Assembly (NCBI GenBank): GCA_017883205.1
Contig: JADGNZ010000011.1
Span: 1 to 64,000, forward strand
Origin: Thermoanaerobaculia bacterium
GTDB taxonomy: Bacteria; Acidobacteriota; Thermoanaerobaculia; Gp7-AA8
DNA: 64,000 bases
Reading direction: 5' to 3'
Shown here one piece after another: positions 1 to 8,782 of the stretch (position 1 is the first letter of the stretch; every line of letters starts with the position of its first letter). The notes under the pieces are model-generated. The model did not search any database, was not told the DNA's origin, and was given only the letters and a program-made list of their open reading frames with translations. The translations under genes were made by a program, and so were the position numbers.

Positions 1-150
1 GACTCTCTTCGAAGGACCCGATAGGTTGCAAACCGGACATGACTCGCCTCCGTTTCTGGATATACCCCTTAGACGGAGGAGCCCGGCGGAGGTTACATGG
101 CTGTGGCGAGCGCCTCGGAACAGGCCTTGGTTTGTGACCCGGAAACGACG

Positions 151-224
151 ATCCGCAGATGACACAGATGGAACGCAGATGAAAACCGTCCTCCATCTGC
201 GTTCCATCTGCGTCATCTGCGGAT
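151..224. repeat. Long inverted repeat (CATCTGCG family)
   Basis: Two 31-nt arms (151-181 and 194-224) are reverse complements with one mismatch, around a 12-nt loop. The arms are built from the words ATCCGCAGATGA and CATCTGCG. A related copy lies at 16964-17005, so this is a dispersed family. Apart from this element, bases 1-479 show no convincing gene; the only open frame there is short and reads through the repeat. Confidence 0.85.
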
Positions 225-479
225 AAGCCGTCTTCGACAGTTACAAGCTGGCCTGCGGGCAACCGGTGACGATCATTCCCGATCCACTCCCGCCGCACCG
301 CTTGCCCTTTCCTCGTGTTAGTTCCAGAATGTAAACACCGAAACGGGAAACTCGAAATTCGGTGTTCCGTTGCGCGAAACGCGAACGCTTTCCTATCCCA
401 GCAATGCATCGAGGCAACCGAGGGTTGCATCAATACGAACCCGCTGCCTCGCGTGTCGGAATTCGCGCGGAGGTGGCCA

Positions 480-3152
480 ATGAGGATCCTCGGGAAAGAG
501 CGCAGGAACAGAGCGCCGCGAGTCATAAGAACGATTACTCTTGGAAGCGGAATCGCTGGCATCCTCCTGGCGGGAATGTGCTTCGCGATCGCGGATCAGG
601 CAGAGGCCCAGTCGCTGCCGGCGCTTGCCAACGTCACTGCCAACGCCGGCAAGCAGGCGGCTTTGATCACCGCGAGCACCGGAGCCACAGCGGTCATCGC
701 CGGGAGCAGCCCGTTGACGGGCGCGGCAATGGCAATCACCGACACGGGCTATGACGAAGCGACGCATCACCTGTTTGTGGTTGACGTCACAAACAACAAG
801 TTACTGACGATCAACATGACAGACGGCTCCGTGTTCGCCAGCCCGACCCTTAGCGTGCCGGCCGGGGTTACGGCCGTCACGGATCTCGAGTGGGACGCCG
901 GTGCATCGACGCTGTTCGGGATCGTGACGATCACCGGAGGTGACAAGCAACTCGCGACGTTCAACACCTCGACCGGCTCCGTGTCACTGGTCGGCGGAGC
1001 GGGAATCGAGGGGGGATTTGTTGGGACCTTCAGCCAGCCGTTCGATCTCGACGCGGTGGGCCACCGCTACTACATGGTGGGCAGTCCCGCGGGGGGCGAC
1101 AAGTTGTACGCCATCAACACCGGGACGGGGGCGGTGGCCGATTCCGTGCTGCTCGCCGGAAAGCTGCCGGCGGGAACCAACACGATTTTCGGCCTCGAGT
1201 ACGACCCGGGCGAATCCAAGCTCTATGGCCTGATCGGCCTGACGCCGTCCAACGACAAGCAACTGATCTCCATCAACACCACCAGCGGAGCCACGTTCGG
1301 TAATATCACGTTGCTGGGCGCCGGCGGTTTTGGCGGAGGCACGGCGGTTTCGCTCTCCGGTGCAGAGGCCCTGGATCCGACGGGCAACATCTACTACGCG
1401 AAGGGCTCAATCAGCGGGAACGACACTCTGTTCGCGATCAACACGGCCACCGGGGTCGCGACCCAGCACCTGCTGTCCTTCGGTCCCGGCATCAACGACG
1501 TGCGCGCGATGGAGTTCGACTCCGGATTCGCACCGTCGCCGCCGAGCATCAGCAAGTCCTTCGCCCCCAACCCGATCACCATCGGCGGCGTCTCGACCCT
1601 GACCTTCACACTGACCAACCCCAACAGCAGCACCGCACTCACCGGCGCCGCCTTTACCGACACCTTCCCTGCCGGTCTCACCGTCGCGGCGACCCCGAAC
1701 GCCACAACTACCGGCTGCGGCGCGCCGACGTTCGCCCCCGCCGCCGGCAACACCTCGCTCTCCTTTTCCGGCGGTACCATCGCCGCGAGCGGAACCTGCA
1801 CGGTCACCGTCGACGTCACCCCCACCACCGCAGGCAGCAAGCTCAACACAACCGGCAACGTCACCTCGACCAACGGCGGCACCGGCAACACCGGCACTGA
1901 CACGCTGACCGTCATCGTGCCGCCGGGCATCGCCAAGGCCTTCTCGCCCAACCCGATCGCCGCCGGCGGCGTCTCGACGCTGACCTTCACCCTCACCAAC
2001 GCCAACAGCAGCACCGCGCTCACCGGCGCCGCCTTCACTGACACCTTCCCCGCCGGTCTCACTGTCGCGGCGACCCCGAACGCCACGACCAGCGGCTGCG
2101 GCGCGCCGGCATTCGCACCCGCGGCCGGCAACACCTCGCTCTCATTCACCGGCGGTACCATCGCCGCAAGCGGCACCTGCACGGTCACCGTCGACGTCAC
2201 CGCCACCACCGCCGGCAGCAAGCTCAACACGACCGGCAACGTCACCTCGACTAACGGCGGCCCCGGCAACACCGGCAGCGACACGCTGACCGTCATCGCG
2301 CCGCCGGGCATCAGCAAGTCCTTCGCCCCCAACCCGATCGCTGTCAGCGGCGTCTCGACCCTGACCTTTACCGTCACCAACGCCAACAGCAGCACCTCGC
2401 TCACCGGCGTCGCCTTCGCCGACACCTTCCCCGCCGGCCTCGCCGTCGCGGCGACCCCGAACGCCACCACTAGCGGCTGCGGCGCGCCGGCCTTTGCCCC
2501 CGCGGCCGGCAACAGCTCGCTCTCGTTCACCGGCGGCTCCATCGCCGCCAGCGGCACCTGCACCGTAACCGTCGACGTCACCGCCACCACCGCCGGGAGC
2601 AAGGTCAACACCACCGGCAACGTCACCTCGACGAACGGCGGCACCGGCAATACCGGCACCGGCACGTTGACCGTCATCGCGCCGCCGGGTATCAGCAAGT
2701 CCTTCGCCCCCAACCCGATTTTCGTCGGCGGCGTCTCGACCCTGACCTTCACCGTCACCAACCCCAATGCCGGCACCTCGCTTACCGGCATCGCCTTCGC
2801 CGACACCTTCCCCGCCGGTCTCGTCGTCGCGGCAACCCCGAACGCCACCACCACCGGCTGCGGCGCGCCGGCCTTCGCCCCCGCCGCCGGCAATAGCTCG
2901 CTCTCGTTCACCGGCGGCACCATCGCCGCCAGCAGCACCTGCACGGTCACCGTCGCCGTCACCCCCACCACCGTCGGCAGTAAAGTCAACACCACCGGCA
3001 ACGTCACCTCGACCAACGGTGGCACCGGCAACACCGGCACCGACACCCTGACAGCGAGCCCGCCGGGGATCCCCAGTACCTCGCAGTGGGGCCTGATGCT
3101 GCTGGCGCTGGTGCTGGCGGCTGCGGCGGTCTGGCGCCTGGGCGCCAGCTGA
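480..3152 (+). CDS. Secreted repeat protein with IPTL-CTERM sorting signal
   Basis: ATG at 480 is preferred because GGAGGTGG lies just upstream; the frame stays open back to a GTG at 315. This gives 890 residues. A signal peptide with a basic n-region ends near an AEA site at about residue 40. Residues 45-350 contain short repeats of the type LYAINTGTGAV with Gly/Asp-rich turns, suggesting a beta-propeller. Residues 354-860 are four tandem 127-residue DUF11-like units, each starting near SKSFAPNP. The C-terminus (IPSTSQWGLMLL, hydrophobic stretch, basic end) matches the IPTL-CTERM tail, known to be processed by exosortase H; no exosortase is in the window. Likely exported and surface-processed; function unknown. 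The gene is convergent with the next one. Confidence 0.85.
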   Translation: MRILGKERRNRAPRVIRTITLGSGIAGILLAGMCFAIADQAEAQSLPALANVTANAGKQAALITASTGATAVIAGSSPLTGAAMAITDTGYDEATHHLFVVDVTNNKLLTINMTDGSVFASPTLSVPAGVTAVTDLEWDAGASTLFGIVTITGGDKQLATFNTSTGSVSLVGGAGIEGGFVGTFSQPFDLDAVGHRYYMVGSPAGGDKLYAINTGTGAVADSVLLAGKLPAGTNTIFGLEYDPGESKLYGLIGLTPSNDKQLISINTTSGATFGNITLLGAGGFGGGTAVSLSGAEALDPTGNIYYAKGSISGNDTLFAINTATGVATQHLLSFGPGINDVRAMEFDSGFAPSPPSISKSFAPNPITIGGVSTLTFTLTNPNSSTALTGAAFTDTFPAGLTVAATPNATTTGCGAPTFAPAAGNTSLSFSGGTIAASGTCTVTVDVTPTTAGSKLNTTGNVTSTNGGTGNTGTDTLTVIVPPGIAKAFSPNPIAAGGVSTLTFTLTNANSSTALTGAAFTDTFPAGLTVAATPNATTSGCGAPAFAPAAGNTSLSFTGGTIAASGTCTVTVDVTATTAGSKLNTTGNVTSTNGGPGNTGSDTLTVIAPPGISKSFAPNPIAVSGVSTLTFTVTNANSSTSLTGVAFADTFPAGLAVAATPNATTSGCGAPAFAPAAGNSSLSFTGGSIAASGTCTVTVDVTATTAGSKVNTTGNVTSTNGGTGNTGTGTLTVIAPPGISKSFAPNPIFVGGVSTLTFTVTNPNAGTSLTGIAFADTFPAGLVVAATPNATTTGCGAPAFAPAAGNSSLSFTGGTIAASSTCTVTVAVTPTTVGSKVNTTGNVTSTNGGTGNTGTDTLTASPPGIPSTSQWGLMLLALVLAAAAVWRLGAS
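1539..3059 (+). repeat. Four tandem 381-bp coding repeats
   Basis: Units begin at 1539, 1920, 2301 and 2682 and end at 3059. The first three are exactly 381 bp (127 codons) and the last is one codon shorter. They encode the Ig-like DUF11-type domains of the IPTL-CTERM protein. DNA identity is high even at third codon positions, which suggests recent duplication or gene conversion rather than selection on the protein alone. Confidence 0.9.
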
Positions 3153-3174
3153 GAGCGGGCGAGCTGGCATACGG

Positions 3175-3279
3175 CGCCGATTGGGGTCAGGTCTAAAGTC
3201 TAAAGTGCCGATCAGCCTACTCGACTCAGCGACGCATCGTTCTCGGCACATTAGACTTTGGACCTGACCCCAATCGGCG
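3175..3279. repeat. 37-bp-arm inverted repeat between convergent genes
   Basis: The left arm 3175-3211 and right arm 3243-3279 are reverse complements with two mismatches, around a 31-nt loop. The core word is TTGGGGTCAGGTC. The element fills most of the 134-bp gap between two convergent genes, so it could form a hairpin ending both transcripts. It resembles the REP-type palindromes mobilised by RAYT transposases, but no such gene is in this window. Confidence 0.85.
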
Positions 3280-3286
3280 TCCGCGT

Positions 3287-4657
3287 TCATTGGGGATGCT
3301 GGCCGGTGTCGAACGTGAATCCATGAACGTTCGGCTGGATGCCCCTGCGAGCAATCAACAAGCCCACATCGGGCTCCATGGCTTCGTAGGTGGAAGCACC
3401 GGGGCCCTGGTTGGGTGGAACATTGAGATCGTTGGCCGTGAACTGGCCCGTAAAGATCAAATGTCCGGCGGCGTCGCGAACCATAGCCGGCGGAGTGACG
3501 GGATTGTAGGTCCCCAGTGTCGCCACATCGGCCGTGCGGGAACCGTACTTCTGCTGCGTGGCCAGGTCCATGGCCGTCATGATGGCGACGATCTGGCCGT
3601 TCGCTTTTTGCGTGAGGTCGATCTCGGTGAAGACGGGCCGGCTCGCGGACGGCAACGCCTGCGCCGGATCGTTCGGCTCGAACAGCTTACCCAGGTACTT
3701 CCAGTTCCACGCCGACATCCTGCCCGTCGTCTGGGCGGCGAAAACGCCGAGGTATTCAAAGGTGCCATTGGCGGTTGCAGCCTGAGCGACGAGGTAGAGG
3801 ATGTCGCCCTGGACCATGAGCGCTGGCTCCCGCCACGTGACGGCGCCACTGTCGCCGCTGATCGCCGTCAGGTTCGGGCTCGAGAGTGATGCGTAAGCGC
3901 TGGTGGTACCACCGCAGATCAGGATCTGTGAGTCCGACGGAGAGGCCAATTGAGCTGGATCGTCCGCTCTTGAAAGCACGTAGTAAGTCGATTCGGTAAA
4001 GACCGGCTCGACGTAGAGCGCATTGTGCGGATTCGCGGCAGACCCGCCTGGCGGCACCTCGTAGTAATGACTGATCGCATACCAGGTCGTGGTGCCGTTG
4101 ACGTTCTGCGCTGCAAGGTTTGACACTTCATGCGACGAATAGTTGCCATTGGCCTGCTTCACGTATGGCCACACGTTCGTGACGAACTTCCACGTGGCTC
4201 CGTGATCGCTGCTGGAGGCGAGGTGGATCTCGATCGTCGGGGTGTTTGCGCCGCGGACGACCAGGGGAAAGCTGTACATGAAATAGAGCGTGTGATTCCC
4301 GTTAGGATCTCGCCTCAAGGTGGGGTCGAGGTTTCCATAGAAGCCGCTGGTTACGCTCGTGTCGACGGGATCGCCGCTAACCGATAGCTGCAAGCACCCC
4401 GTTTCCGGCATGCAGTCATAGACCGTCTTGCCGGTTCCCCCGGGATGAGTCACGGCGCGCCGCCGGGCCAACCCCTGAGCTTCGAGGGCGTCATCGGGCG
4501 AGTACTGACACCAGGCGAGCGCGAACGAGAGCGCGAGAAGGAACAGAAGCAGACGCGGGGGGGTCCGCTCCTGACTGCCGATCGCCATCCTTCCCCATCG
4601 AGCGGGTGAGGCCCGACGCGTCTTAAGTCGCGAGAGAACCGCGAAGGCCCGTGCCAT
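3287..4657 (-). CDS. Secreted Asp-box (sialidase-like) protein
   Basis: About 456 residues from ATG at 4657, which has AAGG at a suitable distance. ATG at 4588 (GGGGAAGG adjacent) would give a cleaner signal peptide, and the frame is open to 4768. A hydrophobic segment LLLFLLALSFALAW precedes the mature region. The segment SSSDHGATWKF is an Asp-box (S-x-D-x-G-x-T-W), a turn motif of sialidase and BNR beta-propellers. Only one clear copy is visible. No catalytic residues can be assigned, so substrate and enzymatic activity are unknown. It ends head-on against the IPTL-CTERM gene, with the 3175-3279 palindrome between them. Confidence 0.65.
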   Translation of the reverse strand: MARAFAVLSRLKTRRASPARWGRMAIGSQERTPPRLLLFLLALSFALAWCQYSPDDALEAQGLARRRAVTHPGGTGKTVYDCMPETGCLQLSVSGDPVDTSVTSGFYGNLDPTLRRDPNGNHTLYFMYSFPLVVRGANTPTIEIHLASSSDHGATWKFVTNVWPYVKQANGNYSSHEVSNLAAQNVNGTTTWYAISHYYEVPPGGSAANPHNALYVEPVFTESTYYVLSRADDPAQLASPSDSQILICGGTTSAYASLSSPNLTAISGDSGAVTWREPALMVQGDILYLVAQAATANGTFEYLGVFAAQTTGRMSAWNWKYLGKLFEPNDPAQALPSASRPVFTEIDLTQKANGQIVAIMTAMDLATQQKYGSRTADVATLGTYNPVTPPAMVRDAAGHLIFTGQFTANDLNVPPNQGPGASTYEAMEPDVGLLIARRGIQPNVHGFTFDTGQHPQ

Positions 4658-4843
4658 GACTTGCCTTAAATTGCGACGCAAAGCATTGTTGGAATCCGCC
4701 TCTACATTACTCCTGGTGTCCGTCGCATTCAAACGTGTCAGACCACGGAAGGCGCCCCAACCGAGCACTCAACGGGAAGCTTGCAGGGACGGCTGATTTC
4801 CGGCCTCTCTTTTCCGAGCTCCTTCATTTACGATTCCTCGAGC

Positions 4844-5347
4844 ATGTGCGCTGCATACTCGGAAGCCGCCATCGAAGCATTCCGGCGCGTCAAGGTGGCG
4901 TTTGATACCTACATCTCCGAGCGAATGCGCCTCCACGCGGCGTTCAGAGTCGAGCTTCCGGCGCTGGTGGACGCGGCGCTGGAGGACCCGCACGACGCGA
5001 CGCTCGCGTTCGAGCTCCTGCCAGGATTGACCGTCGAGGAGCGAAAGGGCCTTCTCCGGCATTTCGTGGAGCTTTGCTCATCCGGCCGGTATGCCGGCCG
5101 GGCGAAGGCGGCGATTCGCCAGTTGCCACACGATTGGCTGCGAGACAACGTAGAAGCCGCTGCAGAGCGGCTGCTTGCTGGTTCGGACTATCTGGACTGG
5201 GCCAATCTCCTCGATGTGGCTTCCCAGATCGATCCGGCAGTCGAGAAACGAATCGCCGAACGTGCGGCCGGGCACAGCGATTCGGAAATCAGAGAGCTCG
5301 GCGAGGAGCACCTTCGAAGACTTACAGGCGGCTCTGGACCGGCATAG
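4844..5347 (+). CDS. Hypothetical alpha-helical protein
   Basis: A 167-residue protein from ATG 4844. The frame extends to 4781, but the upstream part looks unlike protein. The sequence is rich in Ala, Leu, Glu and Arg, with predicted amphipathic helices throughout and no transmembrane segment. Segments such as ELPALVDAALEDPHD and LRHFVELCSSGRYAGRAK resemble HEAT/ARM-type helical pairs. No catalytic motif is recognised. It is transcribed divergently from the Asp-box gene across about 190 bp. Role unknown; likely cytoplasmic. Confidence 0.55.
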   Translation: MCAAYSEAAIEAFRRVKVAFDTYISERMRLHAAFRVELPALVDAALEDPHDATLAFELLPGLTVEERKGLLRHFVELCSSGRYAGRAKAAIRQLPHDWLRDNVEAAAERLLAGSDYLDWANLLDVASQIDPAVEKRIAERAAGHSDSEIRELGEEHLRRLTGGSGPA

Positions 5348-5487
5348 ACGCAGCTCGATCGACTACGCCCGACCTTTGCGGATAAGAGTCGTATCGCGAA
5401 CTACAAGCTTAGTTGCCTGAAGACCGTCGTCCAGTAGCGCGTTGGGGGATCGCATCGCAAATGGCTGGACGTGCGCTGTCATACCGC

Positions 5488-5697
5488 TTACGCTGCCGTC
5501 CTCACCTTCACCGCAACCCCGGCCTTGGCGCAGAGTCCCACGAGGTAATCGAGCGACAGCTTGTGCACTTTGTTTCGCGAGATTTCGGAGATGCGCGGTT
5601 GCGCCACGCCCAGACGCTCAGCGGCCTGCGCATGGGTGATCCCTTCTCGATTGATCCATCTGCGCAGAGCCTCCGCCAGTTCGCATCGCAGAAGCAT
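5488..5697 (-). CDS. XRE-family HTH protein, HigA-like antitoxin (start lost?)
   Basis: The 69-residue frame from ATG 5697 carries a helix-turn-helix: THAQAAERLGVAQPRISEI followed by KLSLDYLVGLCAKAG, typical of the HTH_37/HigA2-like antitoxin family. Family members usually have about 25-30 more N-terminal residues. In-frame translation upstream gives such an extension (KKTTRKSDKESSDNIF..), but the codon where ATG is expected, at 5782-5784, reads ATA. Either ATA is used, or initiation occurs internally, or the gene is inactivated. No HigB-like toxin gene adjoins it, so it is an orphan. A membrane location is unlikely; it should bind DNA. Confidence 0.6.
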   Translation of the reverse strand: MLLRCELAEALRRWINREGITHAQAAERLGVAQPRISEISRNKVHKLSLDYLVGLCAKAGVAVKVRTAA

Positions 5698-5838
5698 GAC
5701 GGCCGCTTCGTGAGGCTGAAAGCCGAGCTCGATGAAGATGTTGTCGCTGCTTTCCTTGTCGGACTTACGCGTCGTTTTTTTTATGAAATTGAGTCGTTCG
5801 AATGATACCGCGCGTCGGATAAGGAACCCGCCTCAGCG

Positions 5839-5905
5839 CCCCCCTCATCCGCCTTCGGCACCTTCTCCCCCCGCAAAAAGCGCGGGGGGAGAAGGCGCTC
5901 GATGG
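5839..5905. repeat. Palindromic repeat (CCTCATCCG family)
   Basis: A perfect 14-bp stem (CCTTCTCCCCCCGC at 5861-5874, its complement at 5882-5895) with a 7-nt A-rich loop, preceded by CCTCATCCGCCTTCGG. The same modules recur at about 22320-22531 and 22591-22802. It lies upstream of the V4R-GGDEF-EAL gene. On the plus strand it is not followed by a T-run, so it is not an obvious terminator. Confidence 0.8.
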
Positions 5906-6038
5906 GAATGCACTCCAAAGAAAAAGGAAGAGGTGTAGCAAGGGGATGCACCAAGAGTGTAAGAAATGCGGGCTTGGCCATGGCTTCGCCTACATTCGCC
6001 AACATGTTGATCGCATGATGCGAGAGTAGAATCTCCCC

Positions 6039-8633
6039 ATGCCAGGAGAGGACCGCGCGGGATTTCCGGCGTCCCCTGGACCAAGCGGATGGTCGGTGTC
6101 GAAGGACCGTCTCGAGACCGTCAGCGTTCCGGAGCAGTTTGCGCCGATCTTTCTCCGCGCGCAGGAGCACGTGGCGGGCTACTTCGCCGACGCCGTGGTG
6201 AACCCGAGACAGAGCACGATCTCCATCTCGGGGGAGCGATACATCCTGGTGCGCGCGGCCTCGATGTCCGTGGAGTTCTTCGATCTGGTCACCTCGCTCT
6301 ACAGCGATCGCGGTGTCGCGGAGGCGAGAAGTGCGGCGAGCAACCTGCTCTTCGACATCGCCCACGCCATTGGAAAAGCCGATGCACGGACGTTCCACGA
6401 GAGGATGCAGGTCACCGATCCCGTCGAGAAGCTCTCCGCGGGACCGGTCCATTTCTCGTTCTGCGGATGGGCGTTCGTGGAGATCTCTCCGGAGTCGAAT
6501 CCGTCGCCTGACGAGAACTACTACCTCATCTACGATCACCCCTTCTCGTTCGAGTCTGATGCATGGAGGAAGCGAGAGCAGAAGAGCGACTTCCCCGTTT
6601 GCGTGATGAACGCCGGCTACTCGTCGGGATGGTGCGAGGAGAGTTTCGGGCTTCCATTGGTAGCAGCCGAGGTCGAATGCACCGCCTCGGGAGGGGAGCA
6701 TTGCCGTTTCATCATGGCCCCGCCGTCGCGGATCGAGGCGCACCTCGAGCGTTACGCTCTGGAGAAAGGACTCCCCTCGGTCAATCATCTGCTCTCCACC
6801 GCGTCGATCACCGTGCCGGAGTTCTTTCAGAGAAAACGGATGGAGGATCAGCTCCGGCGCTCGCGCGACGATCTGGAGATCAACGTGCAGCAGCGCACGG
6901 CCGAGCTGACCGCGGAGATCGCCGAGCGCCGGGCGGTCGAAACGCAGCTCCGCCTCTTCGAATCGGCTGTGGAAAATGCGATCGAGGGCATTCTTCTTCT
7001 GACCAACGAGAAGACGCCCGAAGGGCCTCACGTACTGTTCGCCAACTCCGGTTTCGAGACGCTGACCGGATTCGCGCCCATCGACGTCGTTCACCAGCCG
7101 CTTTCGATTCTCCACATATCCGAAGAGGAGTCGGAGTTGATGGAGCGCCTGCGCGCCCATCTCCAGCGCGAGGTTCCATTCGAAGGAGAAGCCATCGCCG
7201 TGCGCCGCGACGGCTCGCGGTATGTTCTGGAGCTGCACGTCATGCCCATCCGCGACCCGCAGGAAGGGCTGACGCATTGGGTGTGCATCCTTCGCGACGT
7301 GAGCGACCGGAAGGCGCAGCTCGCGGCACTCGAGCATCAGGCGTTGCACGACGTGCTCACGGATCTGCCGAACCGCGTCTTGCTGCTCGACCGGCTCGAG
7401 CAGGCCATCCTCGGCTCCGCGCGTCAGGGGACCTCGCTGGCGCTGATGGTCATGGATCTCGATCGCTTCAAGGAGGTGAACGACACGTTCGGCCATCACA
7501 TCGGCGATCAGTTGTTGATGCAGGTCGGCCCGCGGCTTCGGAAGCAAGTTCGCGTGTCCGATACGATCGCCAGGCTCGGTGGCGACGAGTTCGCGATTCT
7601 CCTCCCCTCGATCGGCGACGCCGAGGCGGCCGAGGCCGCGGGCAAGAAACTGATTCGAGCACTGGAGGCTCCCTTCCTGGTCGACGAGCACGCCTTCCAC
7701 ATCGGGGCCAGCCTGGGGATCGCTCTTGCGCCCGCTCATGGCAATGACGCCGCCACGTTGCTGCGGCGCGCCGATGTGGCCATGTACATCGCCAAGCAAT
7801 CGAACAGCAGGCACGCCGTCTACTCCGCCGAGCAGGATCGCAACACGCCGACGCGGCTGGCGCTGACGAGCGAGCTGCGTCATGCCATCGACCACGGTCA
7901 GCTCCTGCTCCACTACCAGCCCGAGGTCGATGTGCGGCGCGGGACGTTCAGCCGCCTGGAGGCACTGGTCCGTTGGGCCCATCCCCAGCATGGCCTCCTC
8001 CCTCCCGATGAGTTCATTCCGCTCGCCGAGCGCACCGGTTTGATCGGTCCGCTGACGTCGTGGGTGCTGAACGAAGCGCTCGCGCAGTGCCGGAGCTGGC
8101 AGGACGAGTCGCTTCCTCTCGGCGTGGCGGTCAATCTCTCCGGCCGGTTGCTTCAGGACCCTGGACTCGTCGATCTGGTCCGTGAATCGCTGCATCGATG
8201 GCGGCTCGATCCGTCGTGCCTGACGCTCGAGCTCACCGAGAGCAGCATCATGTCCGATCCCGATCACGCCATGAATGTGCTCGAGCGCCTGCGGGCGCTG
8301 ACCGTGAGGCTCTCCATCGACGATTTCGGCACCGGCTACTCATCGCTGTCGCATCTGCGGCGTCTGCCCGTCGACGAGATCAAGATCGACAAGTCGTTCG
8401 TTCTGGAGATGCTGACGAACCCGGCGGACGACGCCATCGTCCACTCGACGATTCAGCTCTGTCACAACCTGGGGCGCAGGGTCGTGGCCGAGGGAGTCGA
8501 GAACGCACAGACGTACGAGCGGCTGCGCGAGCTTGGATGCGATTTCGCTCAAGGCTTCCACCTGGCCCGGCCCATGCCTTCCTCCGACATGGCCGCCTGG
8601 ATCGAGCGCTCGGACTGGAAGGTGGGCGCATGA
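6039..8633 (+). CDS. V4R-PAS-GGDEF-EAL c-di-GMP enzyme
   Basis: An 864-residue cytoplasmic protein without membrane segments. Residues 130-235 form a V4R domain (FSFCGWAFVEI, later ECTASGGEHCRF), a small-ligand sensor known from XylR/DmpR-type regulators. A short coiled coil (about 265-295) and a PAS domain (about 300-425) follow. The GGDEF domain (about 430-595) keeps GGDEF near residue 515 and an upstream inhibitory RVSD site, so diguanylate cyclase activity with product inhibition is plausible. The EAL domain (about 610-855) keeps LEALVRW, LTLELTESS, DDFGTGYSS and AEGVEN, so phosphodiesterase activity is also plausible. Net output cannot be told from sequence. The gene stands alone. Confidence 0.93.
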   Translation: MPGEDRAGFPASPGPSGWSVSKDRLETVSVPEQFAPIFLRAQEHVAGYFADAVVNPRQSTISISGERYILVRAASMSVEFFDLVTSLYSDRGVAEARSAASNLLFDIAHAIGKADARTFHERMQVTDPVEKLSAGPVHFSFCGWAFVEISPESNPSPDENYYLIYDHPFSFESDAWRKREQKSDFPVCVMNAGYSSGWCEESFGLPLVAAEVECTASGGEHCRFIMAPPSRIEAHLERYALEKGLPSVNHLLSTASITVPEFFQRKRMEDQLRRSRDDLEINVQQRTAELTAEIAERRAVETQLRLFESAVENAIEGILLLTNEKTPEGPHVLFANSGFETLTGFAPIDVVHQPLSILHISEEESELMERLRAHLQREVPFEGEAIAVRRDGSRYVLELHVMPIRDPQEGLTHWVCILRDVSDRKAQLAALEHQALHDVLTDLPNRVLLLDRLEQAILGSARQGTSLALMVMDLDRFKEVNDTFGHHIGDQLLMQVGPRLRKQVRVSDTIARLGGDEFAILLPSIGDAEAAEAAGKKLIRALEAPFLVDEHAFHIGASLGIALAPAHGNDAATLLRRADVAMYIAKQSNSRHAVYSAEQDRNTPTRLALTSELRHAIDHGQLLLHYQPEVDVRRGTFSRLEALVRWAHPQHGLLPPDEFIPLAERTGLIGPLTSWVLNEALAQCRSWQDESLPLGVAVNLSGRLLQDPGLVDLVRESLHRWRLDPSCLTLELTESSIMSDPDHAMNVLERLRALTVRLSIDDFGTGYSSLSHLRRLPVDEIKIDKSFVLEMLTNPADDAIVHSTIQLCHNLGRRVVAEGVENAQTYERLRELGCDFAQGFHLARPMPSSDMAAWIERSDWKVGA

Positions 8634-8640
8634 AGCATCA

Positions 8641-8705
8641 ACCACAGAGTCACTGAGATCACAGAGAGGAAACGAAAACCTCTGTGATCTCTGCGCCTCT
8701 GTGGT
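8641..8705. repeat. CACAGAG-type inverted repeat
   Basis: Arms ACCACAGAG..ATCACAGAG (8641-8666) and their near complement (8680-8705) enclose a 13-nt loop. It begins 8 bp after the GGDEF-EAL stop codon. A second family member lies at 35774-35844. It is a purine-rich, hairpin-forming intergenic repeat. Confidence 0.8.
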
Positions 8706-8782
8706 GAGCAATTCGGGCGTTAGCCTGCTACTCTACGGTGTTCATCACCAGTCCACACTCCAATAAAGGTAGATCCAGCGCT

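Noticed and set aside
1394-3046. 550-codon open frame on the minus strand
   Set aside because: It mirrors the repeated GC-rich coding sequence of the IPTL-CTERM gene, its residues are low-complexity Val/Ala/Pro, and it has no start signals.
5781-8267. 828-codon minus-strand open frame
   Set aside because: Antisense to the GGDEF-EAL gene, whose motifs are all intact; the antisense protein is Arg-rich without any domain.
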